Shown: piece by piece, positions 1 through 5,810 of the stretch
How positions within the stretch are numbered: the stretch's first letter is position 1
How the letters are laid out: each line of letters begins with the position of its first letter
From: Archaeoglobaceae archaeon
Lineage (GTDB): Archaea > Halobacteriota > Archaeoglobi > Archaeoglobales > JdFR-42
Assembly (NCBI GenBank): GCA_015523685.1
Contig: WAJW01000045.1
Coordinates: 1-7,704, forward strand
Reading direction: 5' to 3'
DNA: 7,704 nucleotides
Made by a program: the position numbers and the translations under genes
The notes under the pieces: model-generated
Told to the model about the DNA's origin: nothing
The model's input: only the letters and a program-made list of their open reading frames with translations
The model's database searches: none

Positions 1-107
1 ATATCAGGATTGAGATCAACACAGTATTTTATGAGATCGCGTGCTCGTGGCAAATTTGTAACTGGATCTCCGGTTTTGATGTCCATCTGGATTAGAGCTA
101 ACCTCAT
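1..107 (-). CDS. Nitrilase/carbon-nitrogen hydrolase family protein, N-terminal fragment
   Basis: The first 35 codons of a leftward gene cut by the left window edge. The translation begins MRLALIQMDIKTGD, continues with an Asn-Leu pair and an amphipathic helix with Ala-Arg, and ends DLNPD. This is the typical opening of the nitrilase superfamily (amidases, N-carbamoyl hydrolases): a first beta strand 'ALIQ', a 'GD...N' turn and a helix leading to the strand that carries the catalytic Glu. The catalytic Glu, Lys and Cys lie beyond the edge, so the substrate cannot be told. The start is ATG at 107; no clear Shine-Dalgarno precedes it. CTTTATTG on the minus strand (133-126) could be a TATA element about 23 bp upstream, which would suit a leaderless transcript. 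The gene diverges from the putative origin and orc1. I infer the family from N-terminal similarity only. Confidence 0.62.
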   Translation of the reverse strand, partial: MRLALIQMDIKTGDPVTNLPRARDLIKYCVDLNPD

Positions 108-157
108 CCTGACAAAGTTGTTATGCAATAAAGATAACAATTTTGATTTCTCTCCAC

Positions 158-181
158 ACCACCCCATTATTTCAGGTGGAG
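158..181 (-). promoter_or_regulatory. Origin recognition box (ORB), left copy
   Basis: Read on the minus strand, this 24-bp element is CTCCACCTGAAAT followed by AATGGGGTGGT. It fits the archaeal ORB pattern as I recall it (TCCA, three bases, GAAA, a short spacer, then a G-string). It matches the right copy at 20 of 24 positions, differing only at element positions 7, 14, 16 and 21. It lies 51 bp upstream of the nitrilase-family start. Confidence 0.77.
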
Positions 182-207
182 TTTCAAAAGAGATCTATTG
201 CCCTAAC

Positions 208-276
208 TTTTTAATTGATTGAATAAAATAAAATTATAGATAAAAATAAATAGTAAGGTATATATAATATAAAAAT
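208..276. other. AT-rich core, probable duplex unwinding element
   Basis: Only 6 of 69 bases are G or C, with runs of A and an alternating TATATA tract near 259-266. Position between two inverted ORBs is what is expected of a duplex unwinding element. It has no credible coding content. It could also hold TATA elements, but it is more than 150 bp from the orc1 start, so a promoter role alone does not explain it. Confidence 0.68.
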
Positions 277-295
277 CAGAACACTACAACTGGAT

Positions 296-320
296 ATTTT
301 CAATCATAATAATTGAGAAT
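296..320. repeat. Imperfect inverted repeat inside the origin
   Basis: ATTTTCAAT (296-304) and ATTGAGAAT (312-320) are inverted copies with one mismatch and a 7-base spacer. It lies between the AT-rich core and the right ORB. It could be a protein site or an accessory unwinding element; it may also be chance in AT-rich DNA. Confidence 0.35.
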
Positions 321-337
321 CAGACGATATTCAACAG

Positions 338-361
338 CTCCACATGAAATGAAGGGGAGGT
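338..361 (+). promoter_or_regulatory. Origin recognition box (ORB), right copy
   Basis: The element reads CTCCACATGAAAT followed by GAAGGGGAGGT on the plus strand. It has the TCCA, GAAA and G-string blocks in the order and spacing of archaeal ORBs and matches the left copy at 20 of 24 positions. It lies 68 bp before the orc1 start, so bound Orc1 could also affect transcription of its own gene (inference). Confidence 0.77.
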
Positions 362-418
362 TGGATGTGTTACCAAAACAGATAATAAAGATGCTAATCT
401 CTTATCTTGAAGTACTCC

Positions 419-424
419 GGAGGT
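419..424 (+). promoter_or_regulatory. Shine-Dalgarno site of orc1
   Basis: Perfect GGAGGT. An out-of-frame ATG follows at once (425), then in-frame ATGs at 429 and 432; spacing favours 429 or 432. A weak TATA-like ATAATAAA lies at 382-389, suitably placed for a short leader that includes this site. Confidence 0.7.
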
Positions 425-428
425 ATGG

Positions 429-1673
429 ATGATGGACGTTACAGGATTTTTTGAGAAAATGCTGGCTTCAAGCAGGATTTTTAAGAACAAAGAGGTTCTG
501 AGACATTCCTATACACCAGAAAACCTCCCTCACAGGAATGAACAGATTGAAAGTCTTGCATCCATTCTTGTTTCGGCTTTGAAAGGAGAGACCCCCTCCA
601 ATGTCATGATATATGGGAAAACAGGTACCGGTAAGACTGCAACTGTAAGGTTTGTGGGGAGAGAACTCGAAAAGACAGGTGAGAGACTCAACATACCCTG
701 TTATGTATGCTACATCAACTGTGAGATAATCGATACGCAGTACAGGGTTCTGGCCACCCTTGCAAGGATGTTTGACAGGAACATACCCATGACAGGATGG
801 CCGACGGATCAGGTCTATTCAGAGTTTAGAATGGCCATAGATTCAAAAGATCAAACTCTGATAATAGTTCTTGATGAGATTGATAAACTTGTGAGGAAGG
901 GTGATGAGATACTATACAATCTATCTCGTATTAATTCCGAACTTGACAGGGCGAGGGTGAGCCTCATAGGAATTTCGAATGACGTGAGATTTACGGAGTA
1001 TCTGGATCCGAGAGTTAGAAGCTCTCTCGGTGAAGAGGAGCTTGTATTCCCTCCCTATGATGCAAATCAGCTCCGGGATATTCTGGCCCAGAGAGCGGAG
1101 ATTGCATTTTATGATGGTGTTCTTGATGATAATGTCATACCTCTCTGCTCTGCTCTTGCTGCTCAGGAGCACGGAGATGCAAGAAAGGCCCTGGATCTAT
1201 TGAGGGTCTCGGGGGAGATTGCCGAGAAGGAAAATTCGGAAATTGTTGAGGCAAGGCATGTGAGGATGGCCATTGAAAAAATTGAGAATGATCACGTAGT
1301 GGAGGTGATAAGAACTCTTCCAACCCAGTCAAAACTCGTACTGTTCGGTATGGTTCTGCTTTCGAGGAGAGGTTCAAGGGAGTTTACGACGGGTGAGGTT
1401 TACGATGTATACAGACAGCTGTGCAGAAGGGTTGGTATGGATATTCTCACACAGAGGAGAATAAGTGATCTGATTTCAGAGCTGGATCTCCTTGGAATTG
1501 TCAATACCGTTATTGTCAGCAAAGGGAGATATGGAAGAACGAGGGAGATAACACTGAATGTTCAGAGAAATGTTGTGGCCAGTGTGGTTCTTGAAGATTT
1601 CAGATTGAGATCCCTCTCGAAGGTTGATCTCCAGTACCAGGCAAAGCTCGATAGTATAACATCACAGGTGTGA
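429..1673 (+). CDS. orc1: Orc1/Cdc6 replication initiator (AAA+ ATPase)
   Basis: Archaeal initiator that binds origin recognition boxes and helps load the MCM helicase. The 414-residue length is usual for the family. The AAA+ domain shows Walker A GKTGTGKT (63-70), Walker B LIIVLDEID (144-152), sensor 1 GISND (181-185), an arginine-finger region DPRVRSSL (193-200) and sensor 2 GDARKALDLLR (249-259). A C-terminal winged helix spans about 296-380, with a basic wing GRYGRTR (366-372) expected to contact DNA. GGAGGT at 419-424 is a strong ribosome site. It lies 4 bases from the ATG at 429 and 7 from the ATG at 432, so the protein may begin one residue later. Its position next to two ORBs fits the Orc1-1 type that acts at the adjacent origin. 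The last 12 bp overlap the convergent signal peptidase gene. Family assignment is near certain; the paralogue type is inferred. Confidence 0.97.
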   Translation: MMDVTGFFEKMLASSRIFKNKEVLRHSYTPENLPHRNEQIESLASILVSALKGETPSNVMIYGKTGTGKTATVRFVGRELEKTGERLNIPCYVCYINCEIIDTQYRVLATLARMFDRNIPMTGWPTDQVYSEFRMAIDSKDQTLIIVLDEIDKLVRKGDEILYNLSRINSELDRARVSLIGISNDVRFTEYLDPRVRSSLGEEELVFPPYDANQLRDILAQRAEIAFYDGVLDDNVIPLCSALAAQEHGDARKALDLLRVSGEIAEKENSEIVEARHVRMAIEKIENDHVVEVIRTLPTQSKLVLFGMVLLSRRGSREFTTGEVYDVYRQLCRRVGMDILTQRRISDLISELDLLGIVNTVIVSKGRYGRTREITLNVQRNVVASVVLEDFRLRSLSKVDLQYQAKLDSITSQV

Positions 1674-2156
1674 AAAGATGAGCCTTACATACCCGATGTA
1701 GGGGATTCTGAATTTGGCGACCCCTATTATCCATTCGGGTTTGACAGGACGGGAAATGAGAGGCTGATCCGGTTGTGTGTTTGCATCTCCCTTGGTGATA
1801 TATCCGGAATTGGGAGCAGGCCTGCCGTTGGGCATTGGATCGCCCCTGTTTATCCAGTAGAGGGCCCTGTGGATTACGGGAACAACATCCTTTCTTCCAT
1901 CAGGCCTGTAAACTATCACATCCCCGTAATCCCCAAAACTTCTGTACCCCTGCCTTTTACCCTCCACATATGTAACGATGTGTGTTCTGCTCTTTCCGAT
2001 AAGTATCACAACATCCCCTATCTTTATATGTGGATCCATGCTTTTAGATTTGACCGCAACCATGAAGGGCCAGGCACCTGTTACGGCAACACCAACCATC
2101 AGAATTATCGCCACTGCAACAAGGGAGGTTATGATATCCTTGATTGTCTGGTTCAT
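1662..2156 (-). CDS. Archaeal signal peptidase I (family S26B)
   Basis: Membrane-bound endopeptidase that cleaves signal peptides from Sec-exported proteins. From the ATG at 2156 it has 164 residues; an in-frame GTG at 2162 would add two, and numbers here use that longer form. One N-terminal membrane helix (about 11-33) is followed by box B SKSMDP (39-44) with nucleophile Ser41. Next comes VIHRA with His98, which replaces the bacterial catalytic Lys, as in ER and archaeal enzymes. Then KGDANTQPDQ provides Asp126 and Asp132, spaced six apart as in the two essential Asp of the Methanococcus voltae enzyme. A terminal hydrophobic strand region GYVRLIF ends the protein. AGGT lies 9 bases before the ATG but only 3 before the GTG, so I prefer the ATG. 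It is convergent with orc1 (12-bp overlap) and divergent from dp1, so it is probably a one-gene unit. Confidence 0.93.
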   Translation of the reverse strand: MNQTIKDIITSLVAVAIILMVGVAVTGAWPFMVAVKSKSMDPHIKIGDVVILIGKSRTHIVTYVEGKRQGYRSFGDYGDVIVYRPDGRKDVVPVIHRALYWINRGDPMPNGRPAPNSGYITKGDANTQPDQPLISRPVKPEWIIGVAKFRIPYIGYVRLIFSHL

Positions 2157-2162
2157 GGCCAC

Positions 2163-2214
2163 GAAACCTGATGTTCGGGTGGAGTATTTATAATTTTAGA
2201 AAAATGGTGGTAAA
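2163..2214. promoter_or_regulatory. Divergent promoter region between signal peptidase and dp1
   Basis: A single AT-rich block TATTTATAATTTT (2185-2197) can act as a TATA box in both directions. Leftward, TTATAAATA is centred about 27 bp before position 2162, giving a leader of only a few bases. Rightward, the box is about 25 bp before the dp1 ATG. However, dp1 also has a ribosome site GGTGGT at 2206-2211, so its transcript may start a little earlier. Shared use of one box by two genes is inference. Confidence 0.5.
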
Positions 2215-3618
2215 ATGCAGGATCAGACAGCCATAAAACACATCATAAGCAGGTTCGCAAAAGAGGGCTACAGTGTACATCCTGGAGCTCTGAAAGCACT
2301 GACATCAGTCCGAAATGTGGATGAGGTGGTTGATAAAATATGCTCTTCCGTAACCAGTCCGGTGATAAGGTATGAGGATGTTATCGGCATTATTGATTCA
2401 GGACGGGAGGAGTCGTTCAGAATCCTCAAGGACATATCCGGTAATTCCAGGTGTGAGGGAAATATAGATGATTTTGTTCAGGTTTTCAATTCCAGATATT
2501 CAAAGATAAGAAATATTCTGAAAACGAGAATATCAGGTCTGCCTGTACAGCATGTCAGGAGGATGCCGGATGGGAGAAAGGTTCAGATAGTTGCCATGAT
2601 CTCCGAGATAAGGGAGAGTTCTTCGGGACACAGACTGATTGAATTTGAGGATCCCACCGGCAGGATTACAGGAATAGCCATAAAGGGCTCTCCCGCCTTC
2701 AATCAATGTGCAACACTGGTTCCGGATGAGGTTGTTGGTGTGTCTGGCAATCTTACGCGAGATGGCCTTTTCATAATCGAGAACATAATTTTCCCGGATA
2801 TACCTGCGAATGGCAGAGAGAGTGTGAGGAAAGATGTGGGAATAGTCTTCACCTCCGATATCCACTTCGGTAGCAAAGAGTTTCTTCAGGATGTCTGGGA
2901 TAGGTTCGTTTCCTGGTTGAATATGGAGATGAAAAAAGAAAAACTACAGGAACTGGCTGAAAGCGTGAAGTACGTTCTCATTGCGGGAGATATAGTTGAT
3001 GGAGTGGGAGTTTACCCGGGTCAGGATCAGGATTTACTCATTGTTGATGTATATGAGCAGTATGAGAAGGCTGCGGAGGAGCTTGAGAGACTACCTGATA
3101 GAATAAAAATAGTTCTCTCTCCCGGAAATCATGATGCGGTCAGACAGGCCGAACCCCAACCAGCCCTTCCATCCGAGATAAAGTCTCTTTTTTCCCGTAA
3201 TGTTGAGTTCGTTGGAAATCCGTGTCTGCTGGACATATCGGGACTGAAAATTGAGATGTATCATGGAAGGTCCCTCGACGACCTCATGACAATGCTGCCT
3301 TCTGTGGACTATTCAAAACCCCATCTGGCAATGTATGAGCTTCTCCGGAAAAGGCATCTGGCTCCTGTTTATGGTGGTAGATCTCTCCTCGCTCCCGAGA
3401 AGGAGGACTATCTTGTTATAGAGGATGTTCCCCACGTTCTTCATTCGGGTCATGTTCATACCTTCGGTTATGGTGTTTACAGAGGTGTTTTAACCATAAA
3501 TTCCGGGACATGGCAATCACAGACGAGTTATCAGAAGAAGATGAACCTGAATCCCATGCCTGGTTATGTGGCGGTTTACAATCCTGCAAAAGGAATCGCA
3601 AGGCTCAAGTTCGCGTGA
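2215..3618 (+). CDS. polB: DNA polymerase D small subunit DP1 (3'-5' exonuclease)
   Basis: Proofreading and assembly subunit of the archaeal replicative polymerase PolD; it partners DP2, which is not in this window. The 467 residues show a short helical N-terminal domain (about 1-70), a linker, an OB fold (about 105-200) and a calcineurin-like phosphoesterase domain (about 205-460). Metal-binding motifs are intact: SDIHFGS (Asp215, His217), GDIVDG (Asp259), SPGNHD (Asn305, His306), YHGRS (His350) and HSGHVH (His411-region pair at 410, 413 and 415). The nuclease should therefore be active, unlike the inactivated eukaryotic B subunits. The start is ATG at 2215, with GGTGGT four bases upstream. 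The length is towards the shorter end for DP1, mostly because the linker between N-terminal and OB domains is short. It lies about 1.9 kb from the putative origin and on the same strand as orc1. Confidence 0.96.
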   Translation: MQDQTAIKHIISRFAKEGYSVHPGALKALTSVRNVDEVVDKICSSVTSPVIRYEDVIGIIDSGREESFRILKDISGNSRCEGNIDDFVQVFNSRYSKIRNILKTRISGLPVQHVRRMPDGRKVQIVAMISEIRESSSGHRLIEFEDPTGRITGIAIKGSPAFNQCATLVPDEVVGVSGNLTRDGLFIIENIIFPDIPANGRESVRKDVGIVFTSDIHFGSKEFLQDVWDRFVSWLNMEMKKEKLQELAESVKYVLIAGDIVDGVGVYPGQDQDLLIVDVYEQYEKAAEELERLPDRIKIVLSPGNHDAVRQAEPQPALPSEIKSLFSRNVEFVGNPCLLDISGLKIEMYHGRSLDDLMTMLPSVDYSKPHLAMYELLRKRHLAPVYGGRSLLAPEKEDYLVIEDVPHVLHSGHVHTFGYGVYRGVLTINSGTWQSQTSYQKKMNLNPMPGYVAVYNPAKGIARLKFA

Positions 3619-3621
3619 GGA

Positions 3622-3644
3622 TAACTTTAATGGATTGAAAGTTA
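3622..3644 (+). terminator. Small hairpin just after dp1
   Basis: TAACTTT (3622-3628) and AAAGTTA (3638-3644) form a perfect 7-bp stem with a 9-base loop, starting 4 bases after the dp1 stop. The stem is weak (one G-C pair) and no long T-run follows, so a role in 3'-end formation is only possible. Confidence 0.25.
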
Positions 3645-3824
3645 AACAACATTGAAGGTATTCATGGTGTGATTACAATTTAAATCCTTGACTTGAAATT
3701 TTGCATAAACTCATCGATCATGACATTATCACTAATGGATTGAGATAAAGGAATTGATTAAGAACTGATCGGGAAACCTTCTTTCATAACTCAGTACAAT
3801 AAAAGAAAAAAGGAGGAAAGGAAG

Positions 3825-3992
3825 ATGCATGGCATCAGATCAAACTTGGATAAATATTGTGATGGGGATTAAGCATGTAACTTCAGATGTTCAGGATTAA
3901 ACATAAGAAAGACTGGTCTGAATGGAGACAGAATTATTGATTTGAGAGTTATGAAAAAATGGAGAAATAATTTATTGAATGTAAAAAGGAAA
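3825..3992 (+). pseudogene. Possible remnant of a small unidentified coding sequence
   Basis: An ATG at 3825, preceded by GGAGG with 8-base spacing, starts MHGIRSNLDKYCDGD and meets TAA at 3870-3872. The same frame then stays open: ACNFRCSGLNIRKTG, then LNGDRIIDLRVMKKWRNN, and on into DNA antisense to glnK. The composition (two Cys, mixed charged and hydrophobic residues, Gly-Asp turn) looks more protein-like than most spacer DNA. I recognise no family. It may be the decayed 5' end of a gene broken by one stop codon, a real 15-residue peptide, or chance. Confidence 0.25.
3983..3992 (-). terminator. T-rich tract downstream of glnK
   Basis: On the minus strand TTTCCTTTTT follows the glnK stop directly. 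Archaeal transcription commonly ends at such oligo-T tracts without a hairpin. It would end an amt-glnK transcript before it runs into dp1. Confidence 0.45.
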
Positions 3993-4331
3993 TCAGTTCT
4001 CCCCGTTTACCACCTCTCCTGTTCTGATCCTCACCGATTTCTCCACCGGAACAACAAAAATCCTCCCATCTCCGAATTTACCCGTTCTCGCATTTCTGCA
4101 TATGGTCTCCACAACCTCATCAACCATCTCATCCTCAACGACAATCTCCATCTTGATCTTATGAAGCAGATCCACCTCGACAAAGCTCCCTCTGTACTGA
4201 AGTTTTATTCCCTTCTGCTCTCCTCTGCCCTTTACCTCTGTGACAGTCATGGCAATACACCCCTTCTCCGCAAGAGCGTCCTCCACTGCCTCAAACTTCT
4301 CCGGACGAATTATCGCAATGATCATCTTCAT
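3993..4331 (-). CDS. glnK: PII nitrogen regulatory protein GlnK
   Basis: Trimeric signalling protein that reads ATP/ADP and 2-oxoglutarate and blocks the partner ammonium channel by inserting its T-loop. The full 112-residue length aligns without gaps to E. coli GlnB through the T-loop. Visible are MTVTEVKGRG (28-37), the conserved Gln39 in GEQKG, Lys58 at the T-loop end, the B-loop TGKFGDGRIFV (83-93) and the C-loop RIRTGE (101-106). The T-loop keeps Tyr46 (LQYRG) but has Val at position 51, where enteric PII carries the uridylylated Tyr; regulation by uridylylation at that site is excluded. Control should be by ligands alone, as known for archaeal GlnK proteins. The ATG at 4331 overlaps the amt stop by 4 bp (ATGA). 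GAGGTG lies 8 bases upstream within amt, so the pair is translated together. Confidence 0.97.
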   Translation of the reverse strand: MKMIIAIIRPEKFEAVEDALAEKGCIAMTVTEVKGRGEQKGIKLQYRGSFVEVDLLHKIKMEIVVEDEMVDEVVETICRNARTGKFGDGRIFVVPVEKSVRIRTGEVVNGEN

Positions 4332-5521
4332 ACGTATCCCACCTCACCGTGCTGGGAAATATCAAGTCCCACGTACTCCTCCTCGGCACTGACTCTGAGA
4401 GGAATGGCGTAATTGACGATCTTTGCTATTGCGAATGTCACCGCAAATGCATAGATAATTGTGACCACGACCGCAATGATCTGTGATACAAAAAGCCCGG
4501 AATTTCCGTAAATAACCCCTGAATATCCACCTATGGAAGGATCCGCCAGGAATCCAACAGCGAGACTTCCAAAAGCTCCTCCAATACCGTGAATCGCCCA
4601 TGCATCCAGGCTCTCATCTATACCCTTTCTGATTCTGAAGTCAAGTGCTATGAAACATATTATTCCCGCTATGATTCCTATGATTATCGCTCCCTCTGTG
4701 CCCACAAATCCCGCTGCTGGAGTGATTGATGCCAGTCCGGCTATGATCCCACTTGCTATCCCGAGGCTTCCTGGCTTGCCCTTCAACCAGCTCATAACCA
4801 TCCATGAAAGTCCTGCAAAACAAGATGCAATGAATGTCACAGCTATTGCATTCACCGCAATTCTGTCTGCGTGAAGAGCACTTCCTCCATTGAATCCGAA
4901 CCATCCGAACCAGAGCAGTGCCCCTCCAACCAGTGTCAGGGGGATGTTGTTGGGCTCTATCGAATGTTCTCCATAACCGTACCTCTTCCCCACAACCAGT
5001 GCAAGGGCAAGGGCTCCGAAACCGGAACTCACATGAACTACCATTCCTCCAGCAAAATCCAACGATCCGATTCTGGAGAGCCATCCTCCACCCCAGAGCC
5101 AGTGGGCGAAGGGAATGTATACAAAGGTGAGCCATAGCACTCCCAGAACGATGAATGATGAAAGCCTGATCCTTTCTGCAAATCCAGATGTGAGAATTGC
5201 AAGGGTAACTCCTGCAAACATCATCTGAAACAGCATGAAGAGCATCTCGGGAATTCCATTACCTGAGTCGATGCTAACGTTATTCAGCAGAATTTTGGCG
5301 AAATCGCCGATGAATCCGGACACGTCACCTGAAAATCCGAGAGAATATCCGTAGAGAACCCAGATAACACCCGCAATCAGAGCTGAAACCACGCTCAGAG
5401 TGATCATAGAAACAACGTTCTTCTTTCTCACCATTCCAGCATAGAACAATCCCACACCGGGTATCATGAGTGCTACCATGGCGGTTGAAACGAGTATCCA
5501 TGCGGTATCTGCAGTGTTCAT
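4328..5521 (-). CDS. amt: Ammonium transporter Amt
   Basis: Trimeric Amt/Mep/Rh channel that takes up ammonium across the cytoplasmic membrane. From the ATG at 5521 it has 397 residues with about 11 membrane helices. Family marks include MIPGVGLFYAGMVRKKN in helix 1, FAHWLWGGGWL, and GGMVVHVSSG and DAWAIHGIGG, which carry the two pore histidines (His163 and His311 in this numbering). LWFGWFGFNGGS and the C-terminal tail EEEYVGLDISQHGE, which contacts the PII partner, are also present. An in-frame GTG at 5542 would add seven residues. I prefer the ATG because AGGTG lies 5 bases before it and the TATA-like AATTTAAATAG is too close to the GTG. The adjoining glnK is its expected regulator. The channel appears intact; all key residues are present. 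Confidence 0.97.
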   Translation of the reverse strand: MNTADTAWILVSTAMVALMIPGVGLFYAGMVRKKNVVSMITLSVVSALIAGVIWVLYGYSLGFSGDVSGFIGDFAKILLNNVSIDSGNGIPEMLFMLFQMMFAGVTLAILTSGFAERIRLSSFIVLGVLWLTFVYIPFAHWLWGGGWLSRIGSLDFAGGMVVHVSSGFGALALALVVGKRYGYGEHSIEPNNIPLTLVGGALLWFGWFGFNGGSALHADRIAVNAIAVTFIASCFAGLSWMVMSWLKGKPGSLGIASGIIAGLASITPAAGFVGTEGAIIIGIIAGIICFIALDFRIRKGIDESLDAWAIHGIGGAFGSLAVGFLADPSIGGYSGVIYGNSGLFVSQIIAVVVTIIYAFAVTFAIAKIVNYAIPLRVSAEEEYVGLDISQHGEVGYV

Positions 5522-5810
5522 GTTAGCACCTACGTCATTCACTATTTAAATTTTTTCATTATTGTGTCTTTTTTTCTGAAGAGTTCATTATTGAAACACT
5601 GTAAACATTTAAAATCCAATAAATTTTAATTATCTAATTATTTATCTGGAATATAATCATAAAACCGAATATGCTGTGAATAAAGTAACATCACCGTGCT
5701 GTAATTGGGTCTGGAGCATAATGCAACCATTCCATTGTTTCAGGGATAACCTTGATCTTCCGCATCCTGTTCATAAAAATTTTTATAATTTGATGTAAAA
5801 GTTAAAAATA
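5522..5810. promoter_or_regulatory. Intergenic region with amt promoter and small-gene promoter
   Basis: Very AT-rich at 5543-5660. On the minus strand AATTTAAATA (5552-5543) is a TATA candidate about 26 bp before the amt ATG. At the other end TTTTTATAATTT (5780-5791) is a TATA box about 26 bp before the ATG at 5811. I found no clear palindromic operator of the NrpR kind (GGAA, six bases, TTCC), so nitrogen control is not visible here. A 27-codon leftward open frame at 5691-5774 is discussed under findings. Confidence 0.5.
5780..5791 (+). promoter_or_regulatory. TATA box of the small membrane protein gene
   Basis: TTTTTATAATTT is centred about 26 bp before the ATG at 5811, the spacing expected when transcription starts at the start codon. 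This supports both the gene and its start. Confidence 0.55.

Larger units (their letters stand above)
158..361. other. Putative chromosomal replication origin (oriC)
   Basis: Seen: two copies of a 24-bp element in inverted orientation (158-181 minus, 338-361 plus) flank an AT-rich core at 208-276 with only 6 G/C in 69 bases. The block lies directly upstream of an orc1/cdc6 gene. Known: in many archaea the origin sits next to the initiator gene and consists of origin recognition boxes (ORBs) on both sides of a duplex unwinding element; Orc1/Cdc6 binds the boxes through its winged helix and AAA+ domain and recruits MCM. Inference: this is an Orc1-dependent origin. The G-rich ends of both boxes point outward from the core. 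No third full-length box was found by eye between 108 and 428. Base-composition skew over the whole chromosome would be needed to show that it is a main origin. Confidence 0.8.
3645..3992. other. Spacer between dp1 and glnK with a possible gene remnant
   Basis: AT-rich spacer between a rightward and a leftward gene, so it should hold no promoter for either neighbour. The first half (3645-3800) shows stop codons in all frames and nothing I recognise. The second half has a ribosome-site-like GGAGG at 3812-3816 and an open stretch described separately. Near 3983-3992, A-rich DNA gives a T-rich tract on the minus strand just after glnK, suitable as a terminator. Confidence 0.5.

Noticed and set aside
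10..222. Rightward 70-codon open frame at the left end
   Set aside because: It is antisense to the nitrilase-family start and runs through the left ORB and into the AT-rich core; its product resembles nothing.
58..300. Direct repeat AACTGGAT at about 60-67 and 289-296 as additional origin sites
   Set aside because: Only 8 bases long, one copy is inside coding DNA, and it lacks the GAAA and G-string blocks of an ORB.
1773..2171. Rightward 132-codon open frame
   Set aside because: Fully antisense to the signal peptidase gene, whose catalytic residues are all in place.
3645..3800. Leftward short frame near 3685-3725 (MIDEFMQNFKSRI) as a transposase remnant
   Set aside because: Too short, with stops on both sides, no terminal repeats and no target duplication.
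3942..4412. Rightward 156-codon open frame
   Set aside because: Mostly antisense to glnK and the end of amt; Ser/His/Leu-rich shadow product. Only its first part, before 3993, was kept as a possible remnant.
4641..5137. Open frames on both strands inside amt
   Set aside because: Shadow frames with Cys/Arg/Ser-rich products over an intact Amt coding region.
5543..5810. NrpR-type or other palindromic nitrogen operator upstream of amt
   Set aside because: No GGAA, six bases, TTCC arrangement or other convincing palindrome was found by eye near the TATA box.
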